Of a stretch of DNA of 41,839 nucleotides, positions 26,483-34,903 are shown piece after piece. Origin of the DNA: Flammeovirgaceae bacterium (GTDB taxonomy: Bacteria; Bacteroidota; Bacteroidia; Cytophagales; Cyclobacteriaceae). Within the stretch, counting starts at the first letter, position 1; the number at the start of each line of letters is the position of its first letter. A program made the position numbers and the translations under genes. The stretch covers positions 1-41,839 of the forward strand of contig JABMNK010000113.1 in the NCBI GenBank assembly GCA_013204595.1, in the 5' to 3' direction. The notes beneath the pieces are model-generated. The model was not told the origin of the DNA. It saw only the letters and a program-made list of their open reading frames with translations, and ran no database searches.

Positions 26483-27421
26483 TTAAAATGTCAATTTGAA
26501 CTTATTGAAATTTTGAATACTAATCTTGATGTCTTCAAGAGGATGCTCAGGGAAATCCTGTTCGATAAAAAAATATTCTAGTCCAGCTATGGAAGCATTC
26601 TCGAATATTGCCTTGAAATCTAGTTCCCCCTTTCCAAAGGGAAGAATATTACCCGCCGCATCCATGTCTTTTATATGCCATAAAGGAAAGCGATTGGGAT
26701 TATTTTTGAAAATCTCTACAGGATCTTTTCCCGCAGTTAATGCCCAGCCCAAATCCAACTCCATTTTTAATTCATCAGCACTTAATTCTGTCAATAGGTA
26801 ATCATAAGGCATGAGGTCGTCAATTTTCTTAAATTCTGAAGTATGATTATGGTACATAAGTTGTATCCCTGTTTTTTGGGTCTTTTCTGCGGTGATATGT
26901 AAAATATCAACAGCCTCCTTTAACTCATCGACACTGGATATTGGCATGTTTGCGCAGACCAAATATTTGATACCCCCTTCAGCGACTAAATCGACTATTT
27001 CAGTGCCATTTTCTTTTAAATTCTTCATTTTCGGAAACGTCATAGGCTTACCATCGGGTCCTAAGGGGATTTTGAAATTTGCTGATCGTTGAGATTCAGG
27101 AGGCATTTTAAAAGGGGCGCCACTGACGTGGTGTGCGCGCCATTGCAATCCCAAATCCCGACATAGGTTAAAGAATTCTTTTGGTGTCTGACCATAAAAA
27201 TCAAAAGCAGACTCTATGTTTTTATAGCCCGCCGCCACAATTTTTTTCAAGGTCCCTGTGGGATCAGTTTTCATTTCATTAAAGACTGTAAAAAGCTGTA
27301 TTCCAGGTTCAGGTAGTTTGTTTTTATTGAGAATAGTTGATCCGAATGCATTTTTGTTGATTAAAATTCCGCCCAGCGTTAATGCGGCGGTGTTTTGAAT
27401 AAATTCTCTTCGGGTAGACAT
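26483..27421 (-). CDS. Tat-signal sugar phosphate isomerase/epimerase family protein
   Basis: A 312-residue xylose-isomerase-like TIM-barrel protein. The N-terminus is a twin-arginine signal (STRREFIQNTAALTLGGIL). Core segments include GIQLFTVFNEM, GYKNIESAFDFYG, MYHNHTSEFKK, MELDLGWALTAGKDP and WHIKDMDAAGN, with acidic and His residues typical of the metal site at barrel strand ends, then EYFFIEQDFPEH. The family isomerises or epimerises sugars, often in polysaccharide catabolism; periplasmic location is predicted from the signal. No sugar genes adjoin it: it is convergent with the TSP3 lipoprotein and divergent from the YeeE/YedE pair. Confidence 0.88.
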   Translation of the reverse strand: MSTRREFIQNTAALTLGGILINKNAFGSTILNKNKLPEPGIQLFTVFNEMKTDPTGTLKKIVAAGYKNIESAFDFYGQTPKEFFNLCRDLGLQWRAHHVSGAPFKMPPESQRSANFKIPLGPDGKPMTFPKMKNLKENGTEIVDLVAEGGIKYLVCANMPISSVDELKEAVDILHITAEKTQKTGIQLMYHNHTSEFKKIDDLMPYDYLLTELSADELKMELDLGWALTAGKDPVEIFKNNPNRFPLWHIKDMDAAGNILPFGKGELDFKAIFENASIAGLEYFFIEQDFPEHPLEDIKISIQNFNKFKLTF

Positions 27422-27709
27422 GAAATTGGGAATAAGTACGATTTAAAATAAAACTAAAGTGGGCATAAGTTTCTCAAAACACAAATTTTATTTGGTTATT
27501 TGGTTAATTGAGAGAATTTTTGTGGCGGTTGAAAAGAAAGTCTTTGGTATTAATGTATACACATTTCTTGTTTTTTAGCTAATGAAACAAACGGCAAGTG
27601 GCGTGCAACCATATAGGGTAGACTTATTATGTTAAAGATATTTTGAGTTTGATTTTAATATGTGCTGTCATTTGAATGGAGTTTACTTTTCTATATTAAT
27701 AAATTGATT

Positions 27710-28270
27710 ATGCAATACTTTTTAAATCCTTGGCCTTGGTATGTTTCTGGACCATTAATTTCACTTGTGATGGCACTTTTACTTTATTTAGGAAAGAGTT
27801 TTGGTATGTCTTCCAATTTGGATACCCTGTGTTCTATGACGGGGGTGGGTAAGTATATTAATTTCTTTAATTTCAATTGGAAGGAAAGAATTTGGAACCT
27901 ACTAGTAGTCTTGGGGGCATTAATTGGGGGTGGTATTGCCCATAATTTCTTATCAAATGGTTCATTTATTCATCTTAATGCGACTACGATAGATGAGTTG
28001 CAGGCATTTGGATTTCAAAATATAGGCGCTTCCTTAGTTCCGGAGGAGTTATTTGGTTTAGAAGCTATTTTAACGGTGCGCGGATTTTTTATTTTGGTAG
28101 TAGGGGGGCTATTGATTGGCTTTGGCACACGTTACGCAGGAGGATGTACCTCTGGACATGCTATTACAGGATTAAGTAGCATGCAATTGCCCTCCCTCAT
28201 CGCTGTCTGCGGTTTTTTTATTGGGGGATTAATTATGACCCATTTTATTTTACCTTATATTCTTTCATAG
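27710..28270 (+). CDS. YeeE/YedE family sulfur transporter, subunit 1
   Basis: 186 residues from the ATG at 27710 (MQYFLNPWPWYVSGPLISLV); an upstream in-frame GTG at 27662 would add 16 residues not typical of the family. It has about four to five hydrophobic helices and the hallmark Cys segment GFGTRYAGGCTSGHAITGL. YeeE/YedE proteins move thiosulfate or related sulfur species across the inner membrane using conserved Cys residues. The next gene starts at the base after this stop, and together they correspond to the two halves of the single-chain transporter, a split arrangement common in Bacteroidota. Confidence 0.9.
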   Translation: MQYFLNPWPWYVSGPLISLVMALLLYLGKSFGMSSNLDTLCSMTGVGKYINFFNFNWKERIWNLLVVLGALIGGGIAHNFLSNGSFIHLNATTIDELQAFGFQNIGASLVPEELFGLEAILTVRGFFILVVGGLLIGFGTRYAGGCTSGHAITGLSSMQLPSLIAVCGFFIGGLIMTHFILPYILS

Positions 28271-28684
28271 ATGAGATATTTAAAATTTTTATTAATAGGA
28301 ATCTTTTTTGGAATAGTACTCGTGAAATCGGAAGCCGTATCTTGGTACAGAATATATGAAATGTTCCGATTCCAGTCTTTTCATATGTATGGTATTATTG
28401 GCACAGCCGTCATGACAGGAATTATTTTTTTACAAATCTCAAAGAAAGTGCAATTTAAGAGTCTCATGGGAGCTGATATTTCAGTACCATTGAAAGAAAA
28501 AGGTTATAAAAAATACCTACTTGGGGGTACGCTTTTTGGTTTAGGATGGGCATTGGTTGGGGTTTGTCCAGGCCCGATGTACATATTGCTAGGAACGGGC
28601 GTATTTAGTATGTTGGTCGTGATTATAGCTGCCTTTCTAGGAGCGATGCTTTATGGTGCATTGAGGAATAAATTACCACATTGA
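28271..28684 (+). CDS. YeeE/YedE (DUF6691) family sulfur transporter, subunit 2
   Basis: 137 residues with four hydrophobic helices and the second-half Cys motif LVGVCPGPMYILLGTG. The start ATG directly abuts the stop of the first subunit, so the pair is cotranscribed and likely assembles into one inner-membrane transporter for thiosulfate or a related sulfur compound. No rhodanese or persulfide dioxygenase gene, frequent partners elsewhere, is adjacent. It is convergent with the DUF2891 gene, only 38 bp away. Confidence 0.9.
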   Translation: MRYLKFLLIGIFFGIVLVKSEAVSWYRIYEMFRFQSFHMYGIIGTAVMTGIIFLQISKKVQFKSLMGADISVPLKEKGYKKYLLGGTLFGLGWALVGVCPGPMYILLGTGVFSMLVVIIAAFLGAMLYGALRNKLPH

Positions 28685-28722
28685 CGACAACCGATAGCAT
28701 AGCTATGTTTAAATTACTCGCT

Positions 28723-29841
28723 CTATTTTTCTTCAGCAGCTTCCGTTTTTCTTGATTCATTGAGTGCGTGCAGTGCAAACGTGCCTAGCCAATGCGTTCC
28801 CTCATAATTATCGTCGAGTAGATTGGGTAATGAATAAGCGACGTGCTGATCTGCGATTTTAGTCAAATGACCGTATGCGGAAACTGTTTGCGCGATTCCA
28901 TAGAGACATGAAGCACGACTAAAGTTAAGGCCATCCAGGTGCACTAATTTTCCATCGGTACGATCCTTTACAATCCCAGGGGACCATGTAAAATTGACTT
29001 CTGTTAATTGCGGTAAAAAATCTTTTAACCAACGATTGAAGTCATCTGGAGGGTATACTTTTCTGACCAAATTAGCCTCTTCTAGGCAAGGTGATAAAAA
29101 ATCAAATCCATTGGGCTCCCAGGAAATCGGACAACCTTTATCGGATGCATAAAAGCGCTGTACAGATTCCTTTATTAGCAGTATTAATGATTCATTCCCG
29201 ACAGTATTGGCATAATCAAAAGCAAATGACAGCCCATAAGCGGTATTGGTATGCTCCCCAACCCTTATGGGATATTGCAATTTAGGAAAGAAGTTGATGT
29301 AAGCATTGACCATGTAGTCGGTAAGGGGTTGTAAATTTTGTTCTAACCGCCTGGCAAGAGGCGTATCCCAAGTATGTAACTCTTGGGCTAATTTAAGTAC
29401 CCAGGCCCAGCCATAAGTACGCTCAAATGAAGCATTTCCTGCCTTCTCGAAATAAGCCAATTCTATGGCAATATTTTCTTGCGATAAATTCCGCGCCAAG
29501 AGTTCTTGAATTTGATCAGTCTGTTCCAATGTCGGAAATTTTTTGATTAAAAAGACCAAAGACCAATGCCCATGAACCGATGAATGCCAATCAAAGCATC
29601 CGTAAAAGGCAGGATGAAGCACGTGTGGCTCATCCAAGTCACCTTTATTTGACAGGGTTTCATTGGGTTTGTTGGGATATTCAATTTCCAGACAAGTTAG
29701 TGGGAGTTGTGCGAGTAAATTGGCTTGTGTTAAGGTTAAGGTTGGCGTATTTGAGCTAAGTTTATCGACTGGCGATTCCTTTTTCGTGGCGCAACTAAAC
29801 AATAAGAGCGGTACAAATAATGCGTACCATATTTTTTGCAT
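28723..29841 (-). CDS. DUF2891 family lipoprotein
   Basis: 372 residues with an SPII signal (lipobox LFSC, Cys17). The body shows the DUF2891 signature HPAFYGCFDWHSSVHGHW near 76-93, TNTAYGLSFAFDYA, CPISWEPNGFDFLSP and HLDGLNFSRA, and ends NYEGTHWLGTFALHAL. The pattern of helices with conserved aromatic, His and acid residues suggests an alpha/alpha-barrel hydrolase-like fold, but the family has no established activity that I know of. It is likely anchored in the periplasm or outer membrane. No same-strand partner is adjacent. Confidence 0.88.
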   Translation of the reverse strand: MQKIWYALFVPLLLFSCATKKESPVDKLSSNTPTLTLTQANLLAQLPLTCLEIEYPNKPNETLSNKGDLDEPHVLHPAFYGCFDWHSSVHGHWSLVFLIKKFPTLEQTDQIQELLARNLSQENIAIELAYFEKAGNASFERTYGWAWVLKLAQELHTWDTPLARRLEQNLQPLTDYMVNAYINFFPKLQYPIRVGEHTNTAYGLSFAFDYANTVGNESLILLIKESVQRFYASDKGCPISWEPNGFDFLSPCLEEANLVRKVYPPDDFNRWLKDFLPQLTEVNFTWSPGIVKDRTDGKLVHLDGLNFSRASCLYGIAQTVSAYGHLTKIADQHVAYSLPNLLDDNYEGTHWLGTFALHALNESRKTEAAEEK

Positions 29842-29951
29842 AATTCTACGTTTTGTAAATTCTTATATCAAGGTACTAAAAACTGTTGAGAATCGCGATT
29901 TTTAGGTCTATAAAACTATATGTCCTCGTAGGAAGCAGCTGTAAAATATAA

Positions 29952-29985
29952 TTTGCAAGACCGATGATTCGTCTAAATACGTTTG
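29952..29985 (+). promoter_or_regulatory. Candidate promoter of a small plus-strand transcript
   Basis: TTTG at 29952-29955 and TACGTTTG at 29978-29985, an exact match to the Bacteroidota -7 consensus, with a 22-base spacer (slightly long). Transcription would start near 29992, about 93 bases before a terminator-like hairpin. Confidence 0.4.
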
Positions 29986-29991
29986 GAAAAT

Positions 29992-30113
29992 GTTAAAAGA
30001 GGTTAAACTATTGATGGCTAGACAACATTTATTTTATCTGATCGTATTACATATGAACGTTAATAATTCTTCATAAATTGGTTTAGAGCGGCACGATTAG
30101 TGTCGCTCTTTGT
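29992..30113 (+). ncRNA. Possible small RNA or leaderless micro-gene
   Basis: A promoter-like pair (29952-29985) and a plus-oriented terminator (30085-30113) bracket about 120 bases lying between two minus-strand genes, so the terminator cannot belong to a known plus-strand gene nearby. The unit also holds a 28-codon frame (29990-30076, starting MLKEVKLLMARQ) whose ATG coincides with the predicted start of transcription, so it could be a leaderless peptide gene. I recognise no RNA family. Confidence 0.35.
30085..30113 (+). terminator. Rho-independent terminator (plus strand)
   Basis: AGAGCGGCAC (30085-30094) pairs with GTGTCGCTCT (30100-30109) with one G-T wobble and a 5-base loop, followed by a U-rich TTGTTTAT on the plus strand. 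The minus strand side has no U-tract. Confidence 0.6.
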
Positions 30114-30197
30114 TTATAGCTGCCCTTAACCTATATGTTTTTAATGAGAGTGATCGACTTTATTTGGGAAAAGAAATGTCGGCTCAATATCAAGTAA

Positions 30198-30470
30198 CTA
30201 GGAACGCATGCTAGGTTCCAGAACAAATTTAACTTCAATGATTTCATCGGCGGGAAAGCCACTTAACTCGGCGTGCTTATTGATGATATCTATACTTTCT
30301 GCCAGGTAAACGCAATAGCTGCCGTTTTCCACAACATAGCTTTCAATCCATTTAATTTTTGTCCCTAGTTTATCTAGTGCAATACAAGATTGCTCGGCCA
30401 TGTGAGGCCGTGCTTCTAATGGACTTTTTCCAATATTAGGTACATTTCTTCTGATGATGTATTTTTTCAT
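30198..30470 (-). CDS. DUF4242 domain-containing protein
   Basis: A 90-residue protein beginning MKKYIIRRNVPNIG and containing WIESYVVENGSYCVYLAES, the pattern of DUF4242, a small ferredoxin-like-fold family that includes a nickel-binding Streptomyces member. No signal peptide, so it is cytoplasmic. It follows the AlkB-like gene by 90 bp on the same strand and may share its transcript. A metal-related role is possible but is only family inference. Confidence 0.85.
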   Translation of the reverse strand: MKKYIIRRNVPNIGKSPLEARPHMAEQSCIALDKLGTKIKWIESYVVENGSYCVYLAESIDIINKHAELSGFPADEIIEVKFVLEPSMRS

Positions 30471-30560
30471 TATTTTTTAATAAATACTAGGTGATATTGT
30501 AAGTAATTAAATAGAATTCTATTTGCAGGCTACTGATGGGTTCGGAAGGCTATGTTTATG

Positions 30561-31607
30561 TTAAGTATCAGCCAACATTTGTGTAGGAATTCTTGGGTTC
30601 ATTAGTCGAAACCATAGCGGCGGTATTAAGGCAATAATCATAGAGGTAGGATAACCAAAAGGGAGCTGTGGACTTTCTTCTTTATGTTCCAATACTTGAT
30701 ATTTTTTTGATGCCTTGTGGTGATGATCACTATGTCGGGTCAGTTCATATAGGACCATACGACCCATGGTGTGATTGGAATTCCAGGAATGAATGGCACT
30801 TACCCTCTCATAGCTGCCGGACGCTAGTTTGGTGCGCTTCAATCCATAATGTTCAATGTAATTGATCGTTTCCAGATACAAAAAGGAATTAATTCCAACC
30901 ATGATCGCTACTAAGAACACAAAAGACCCAAATAAAAGATATACGAGTGTGAGATATGCGGCCTGAAAGATTAGATAAAATAACATATCGTTTTTAAAGG
31001 AAAAGAAAGTACGCCCCTCTTTTGCCAAAAATTTCATTTGTAAGTTCCATGCATTTTCGTATTGATTAAGTACTGAAGTCACCCAAAAGGAATAAAGCGA
31101 TTGATTATGTTTAGCTGATGCAGGATCCTTTTCGGTCGCCACATTTTTATGATGTCCAAAATTATGTTCGAGATAAAAATGCATGTACAAACAGGGTAAA
31201 TAAAGAATTTTTGATAGGGTACGTTCAAACAATGAAGAGCGGTGCCCGAGTTCATGAGCGACATTAATTGCATTGGTGGCCAATAAAACACCTAGCGAAG
31301 AAATAATCCCTATCAATTCATAGGTAAGTAATTCGTCTTGATAGATAGTAAGCAATCCATAAGCAAGTAAGCCAAATACGATGGGAACATTCAGGTAAAG
31401 TAAAAGGTCAAAAAACACATTTTTAAGTCTACTTTCTTTGTCGTCTTCGGGATACAATCGGTTAGATTCTGGAAGGATTAATTCCAATAAAGGAATGATA
31501 AAAAAGGCATATATAAGTGAACTAAAAGAAAATATTCCTTGAAAATAAATGGCAAAAAAGGCACTTAAAGGGATACTGTAGGCCAATAAATATTTTAAAT
31601 CACGCAT
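30561..31607 (-). CDS. Alkane 1-monooxygenase (AlkB-like)
   Basis: A 348-residue integral membrane di-iron enzyme with about six hydrophobic helices. All His boxes of the AlkB branch are visible: HELGHR (118-123), EHNFGHHKN (147 on), the diagnostic NYIEHYGL (249-256) and LTRHSDHHH (289-297). NYxEHYGL separates alkane and xylene hydroxylases from ordinary fatty acid desaturases. It would insert oxygen at a terminal carbon of an alkane or a related lipid chain, at the inner membrane, using rubredoxin or ferredoxin as electron donor. No rubredoxin gene is in the window. The physiological substrate could equally be an endogenous lipid. Confidence 0.9.
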   Translation of the reverse strand: MRDLKYLLAYSIPLSAFFAIYFQGIFSFSSLIYAFFIIPLLELILPESNRLYPEDDKESRLKNVFFDLLLYLNVPIVFGLLAYGLLTIYQDELLTYELIGIISSLGVLLATNAINVAHELGHRSSLFERTLSKILYLPCLYMHFYLEHNFGHHKNVATEKDPASAKHNQSLYSFWVTSVLNQYENAWNLQMKFLAKEGRTFFSFKNDMLFYLIFQAAYLTLVYLLFGSFVFLVAIMVGINSFLYLETINYIEHYGLKRTKLASGSYERVSAIHSWNSNHTMGRMVLYELTRHSDHHHKASKKYQVLEHKEESPQLPFGYPTSMIIALIPPLWFRLMNPRIPTQMLADT

Positions 31608-31781
31608 TTAGATACTTATTTATAATTGACAAAAAACAGTTTTTTTAGTGAAAATAACTTCTTTTTATCCAAATCTCTGCGCTATCGATGATTTAAGTTA
31701 GTAGCTACCCTTCAGGTTTGATTATTAAACAACCACAAATAAATGTCACATTCCCATAAGAGAGGGTGTGTCTTATATGAA

Positions 31782-31806
31782 AAAAACCTCATTTAGTGAG
31801 GTCTTT
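31782..31806 (-). terminator. Rho-independent terminator of the ester cyclase gene
   Basis: ACCTCA and TGAGGT (31786-31802) form a 6-bp stem, extendable through flanking A-U pairs, with a 5-base loop, followed on the minus strand by a U-tract (A-run 31780-31786). It lies 38 bases after the stop at 31840. Confidence 0.7.
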
Positions 31807-31839
31807 ATATAGGATTATCAATTAACTACTTATTTAATG

Positions 31840-32358
31840 TCATTCGGTAGGTAGAAGTCCAAGTTGCTGATAAAAATCCAACTTGTCCATGAAATCTTGT
31901 TCTTGGGCGATTTTTCCATCTTTCATTTTCACTAGGGTAGTGCCAGCAATATCTAAGCTTCTTCCGGAAGCTGGGATACCAAAAAAATCACCATTGTGCG
32001 TACCTTTAAAATGCCAATGCTTTACGATTTTATCCCCCTGACCAAAAGCGTCAATAATTGTAAATTCGGCTTCTGGAAATCCAGTTAAATAATTATTGTA
32101 ATACTCCTTAAACGCGTCTATTCCTACGATGTTTTCTGGAAGTGATATGGCGGTAATGTTTGAATCAAAATTAGTCTCATTGATTAGATCAATTTGTCGA
32201 TCATTAATTATCTTATCCCAGACGGTTTTGTATAGGGTGAGATTTGTATCTAATTGTTTTTCTGCGTCCGCTAATTCAAGATATTTGGCGTCTGGTTTAT
32301 TTTCACAGCTGAAGGCCACAAGTAAGGTAAGGGATAATAAAGTGATTAGGTTTTTCAT
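31840..32358 (-). CDS. SnoaL-like ester cyclase family lipoprotein
   Basis: 172 residues with an SPII signal (lipobox AFSC, Cys18) and then a single NTF2-like domain of the SnoaL/ester cyclase type: GIDAFKEYYNNYLTGFPEAEF, HWHFKGTHNGDFFGIPASGR and KMKDGKIAQEQDFMDKLDFYQQLGLL are characteristic. Many bacterial members have unknown substrates, and catalysis here is uncertain. Lipid anchoring suggests periplasmic action. It has a candidate promoter upstream and a good terminator downstream, so it is likely a single-gene transcript. Confidence 0.9.
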   Translation of the reverse strand: MKNLITLLSLTLLVAFSCENKPDAKYLELADAEKQLDTNLTLYKTVWDKIINDRQIDLINETNFDSNITAISLPENIVGIDAFKEYYNNYLTGFPEAEFTIIDAFGQGDKIVKHWHFKGTHNGDFFGIPASGRSLDIAGTTLVKMKDGKIAQEQDFMDKLDFYQQLGLLPTE

Positions 32359-32389
32359 CTTGCTTATTTAAAGGTTAGAATTTATAATT

Positions 32390-32420
32390 CTAAAATAACT
32401 ATTTATTCTTGAATATTCAA
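32390..32420 (-). promoter_or_regulatory. Candidate promoter of the ester cyclase gene
   Basis: On the minus strand TTG (32420-32418), a 20-base spacer and TATTTTAG (32397-32390), one mismatch from TAnnTTTG. The ATG at 32358 follows 31 bases later. Confidence 0.3.
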
Positions 32421-32590
32421 TTATTCTTATTCCACATGAAGATAGCAGGGGCTAATGTCAATCAATCGAAGGGAAACCTAAACAATCGAAAAATAAAGAA
32501 ATACTCAGCGAAGCAACGTGATTTGGGTCGGATGTAAATAACCAGAATTGAGTACGCGAATCATCGCTTACCTTGAATTAGGAATTTATC

Positions 32591-32980
32591 TTATGTACAC
32601 TGAATGGTTGTTTGCCCAGGATTATCGACTTCAATAGATCCAAGCCAAACACAGGTCGTTTTGCTCGTTTCTAGCATCGCTGGATTTCCACCTATTTTTG
32701 TTTTTTTTGCTACGGGACTCCATGGCATAATGGGAACGGGCATACATGATGAAGGAACAAATACAGGAACTGGACCCGCCATTTTCCAATTCATTGGATT
32801 AATGATAGAGGTACAATTCCCAAAGGCAGGAACATTTAGAAATGGAACGAAATCCATCTCGGTGGCAATGGGCTTCACAAACGCCGTTAGTGTTTTGCCT
32901 ATGGGTAGTACCATCATGTCTTTAGGGCCGGAACCAAAGGAACATTTTAATTTCGCACCCATACACACACATTTAGGCAT
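32591..32980 (-). CDS. DUF4280 PAAR-like protein
   Basis: A 129-residue Cys- and Pro-rich protein starting MPKCVCMGAKLKCSFGSGP, with NVPAFGNCTSIINPMNW, PSSCMPVPIMPWSP, KKTKIGGNPAMLETSKTTC and GSIEVDNPGQ, the pattern of DUF4280. This family is PAAR-like: it is expected to fold into a sharp cone capping the spike of contractile injection systems (T6SS or extracellular types), sometimes carrying or pairing with effectors. Here it has no fused toxin, no signal peptide and no sheath, tube, VgrG or effector gene within the window. The opposite strand is also open for about 130 codons over the same region, but it shows no family pattern and is judged a shadow. Confidence 0.82.
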   Translation of the reverse strand: MPKCVCMGAKLKCSFGSGPKDMMVLPIGKTLTAFVKPIATEMDFVPFLNVPAFGNCTSIINPMNWKMAGPVPVFVPSSCMPVPIMPWSPVAKKTKIGGNPAMLETSKTTCVWLGSIEVDNPGQTTIQCT

Positions 32981-33319
32981 ATTTATCCAAGTTTAAGATT
33001 GAGACGAAGATTAAGAAATAACGATTTTTGATACATTAACTATCTGAAAAGTTTTTCTATTTATTAAGCTTATTAGCTTTATTGTCCATCACAAAGTTAA
33101 AGGTTAAAAAATTATTATCAAATAATTCCAAATAAAACCAATAGGTTGAATAGTTTGATTTTGGCTTATGACATGAAAAATATTTCATCGTGTGACCGGG
33201 GACTTATTGAAGTTTTTTCAACTGTTGGACATCATAAGGTTACGGAAACACCACTTGTCCTATTTCGGATTGATTCTTTTATAAATTGTGTATCTTAGAT
33301 GGTTGTCAATACTCAGTTT
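32981..33319. other. Divergent intergenic region
   Basis: 339 bases between the start of the DUF4280 gene and the start of the D-aminoacylase gene. It holds the plus-strand promoter candidate at 33270-33298. I see no gene and no clear promoter for the DUF4280 side. Confidence 0.5.
33270..33298 (+). promoter_or_regulatory. Candidate promoter of the D-aminoacylase operon
   Basis: TTG at 33270-33272, an 18-base spacer and TATCTTAG at 33291-33298, one mismatch from TAnnTTTG. The predicted transcript start near 33304 lies past the ATG at 33299 and so favours the ATG at 33320 as the real start of translation. Confidence 0.4.
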
Positions 33320-34894
33320 ATGAATAAAAAAATTACTCATTGCATTTTAGCTGTCATCTTGATGGCTGCTTGTCGGTCAGAGGAATCTTACGACCTCATC
33401 ATTATCAATGGATTGATCTATGACGGCACTACCGACCAACCTCAATTTACAGATATTGGTATCATAGCTGATAAGATTATCAAAATAGGCTCTTTGAAGA
33501 ATGCAAAGGCTAGGCAAACAATCGACGCTGCAAATGAGGTTGTTTCTCCAGGATTTATTGATTTGCATGCCCATGTTGAAGCGATTATGGCTTCACCCGA
33601 GGCTGAGAGTGCACTTAGACAAGGTGTGACGTTGGTGTTGGGAGGGCCAGACGGAGGTGGCCCTTCGCCGATGCGCCCATATTTAGATTCTTTAAGTACC
33701 TACGCTCTTGGCTTTAATATGGCCTATCTGGTAGGACATAATGCTATTAGGAAAAGCATCATGCAAACGGACAATCGACCCCCTACTTTTAAAGAACTTG
33801 AAGAAATGAAAGCAATGGTAAGAGAAGCCATGGACGCGGGAGCATTTGGTATTTCAACAGGGCTAAAGTATGTTCCAGGTTCTTTTTCTAATATGGAGGA
33901 GGTGATTGAATTATCAAAGGTAGCCGCTGCTTCAGACGGGATCTATACTTCGCATTTAAGAGAGGAAGGGCTAGGATTATTGAATGCTGTTCAAGAAGCC
34001 ATCTTGATCGGAAGAGAAGCCGATATTCCTATTGTACTTACCCATCACAAGGCGATTGGGAGACCTATGTGGGGCGCTAGTACTCAAACCTTATCAATGG
34101 TTGATTCGGCTAGATCGATAGGCCTAGATGTCATGATGGACCAATATCCCTATACGGCAAGTTCTACTAGTATTTCTGTACTCATTCCGACGTGGGCACT
34201 TGCAGGAGGCCGAGAGGCATTTAAAAGTCGGTTGGAGGATCCTGCTATTCATGAGCAAATTATTAATGAAATCATGTTCAACATAGAATTTGACCGAGGT
34301 GGTGCCGAACTAGCGGTGGTTCAATTTGCGTTTGTAGCTTGGAAACCAGATCTAAATGGTAGCACATTAAAGGATTGGGCCGTTGAGCGGGGCATGGAGC
34401 CGACTTTCCGGAATGGAGCCGCGTTAGTAATTGAAGCCGAACTTAATGGGGGAGCATCCTGTATTTTCCACGCAATTAATGAAGATGACGTCAAAAGAAT
34501 CATGCAACATCCCATGACGATGATTGCTTCTGACGGACGTTTGGCACACATAGGGGAAGGACATCCGCACCCACGGGCTTATGGGACATTCCCAAGAGTA
34601 CTGGGTCATTATGTCAGAGAACTTGGCGTCATAGACCTCCAAACTGCATTGCTTAAAATGACCTCTATGCCAGCTGATAGATTAGGTCTTAAGGATCGTG
34701 GCTATCTAAAAGAGGGAATGAAAGCAGATTTTACCATTTTTAATCCCGAAACCATAATTGACGAAAGCACCTTTGTAGATCCGCACCATTATCCAACTGG
34801 AATTGATTATGTGATCGTCAATGGAAAAGTTACAATTGAAAAGGGGTCATTGACTCAAGAAAGAGCGGGAATTGTATTAAGAAAGGGCAAATAA
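33320..34894 (+). CDS. N-acyl-D-amino-acid deacylase family lipoprotein
   Basis: 524 residues from the ATG at 33320, giving an SPII signal (lipobox MAAC, Cys18); the ATG at 33299 would place seven extra residues before it. It is an amidohydrolase with the metal motif GFIDLHAH (His83, His85), SHLREEG, VLTHHKAIG and MIASDGRLAH, matching D-aminoacylase ligands; the usual Cys of VVGNCG is replaced within VLGGPDGGGPSP. It would remove acyl or peptide-like groups from D-amino acids at the periplasmic side. The next gene, a LACTB-like serine hydrolase, starts 9 bp after its stop, so they form an operon, pointing to breakdown of D-residue-containing peptides. A paralogue with a broken HxH lies at 14434-16086. 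Confidence 0.9.
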   Translation: MNKKITHCILAVILMAACRSEESYDLIIINGLIYDGTTDQPQFTDIGIIADKIIKIGSLKNAKARQTIDAANEVVSPGFIDLHAHVEAIMASPEAESALRQGVTLVLGGPDGGGPSPMRPYLDSLSTYALGFNMAYLVGHNAIRKSIMQTDNRPPTFKELEEMKAMVREAMDAGAFGISTGLKYVPGSFSNMEEVIELSKVAAASDGIYTSHLREEGLGLLNAVQEAILIGREADIPIVLTHHKAIGRPMWGASTQTLSMVDSARSIGLDVMMDQYPYTASSTSISVLIPTWALAGGREAFKSRLEDPAIHEQIINEIMFNIEFDRGGAELAVVQFAFVAWKPDLNGSTLKDWAVERGMEPTFRNGAALVIEAELNGGASCIFHAINEDDVKRIMQHPMTMIASDGRLAHIGEGHPHPRAYGTFPRVLGHYVRELGVIDLQTALLKMTSMPADRLGLKDRGYLKEGMKADFTIFNPETIIDESTFVDPHHYPTGIDYVIVNGKVTIEKGSLTQERAGIVLRKGK

Positions 34895-34903
34895 CATTAA
34901 AAT

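Noticed and set aside
27662-27709. GTG start 16 codons upstream of the first YeeE/YedE subunit
   Set aside because: The ATG at 27710 gives the usual N-terminus of the family and the extra residues are not conserved-looking.
23434-32567. Exact 15-base match (GCGATGATTCGCGTA at 23434-23448, inverted at 32553-32567)
   Set aside because: In a 42-kb window one or so 15-base matches is expected by chance, and the flanks diverge after a few bases, so it is not evidence of a dispersed repeat.
32604-32996. 130-codon plus-strand frame fully opposite the DUF4280 gene
   Set aside because: The minus strand has the DUF4280 Cys/Pro pattern and an ATG start; the plus frame shows no family features and is explained as an antisense shadow.
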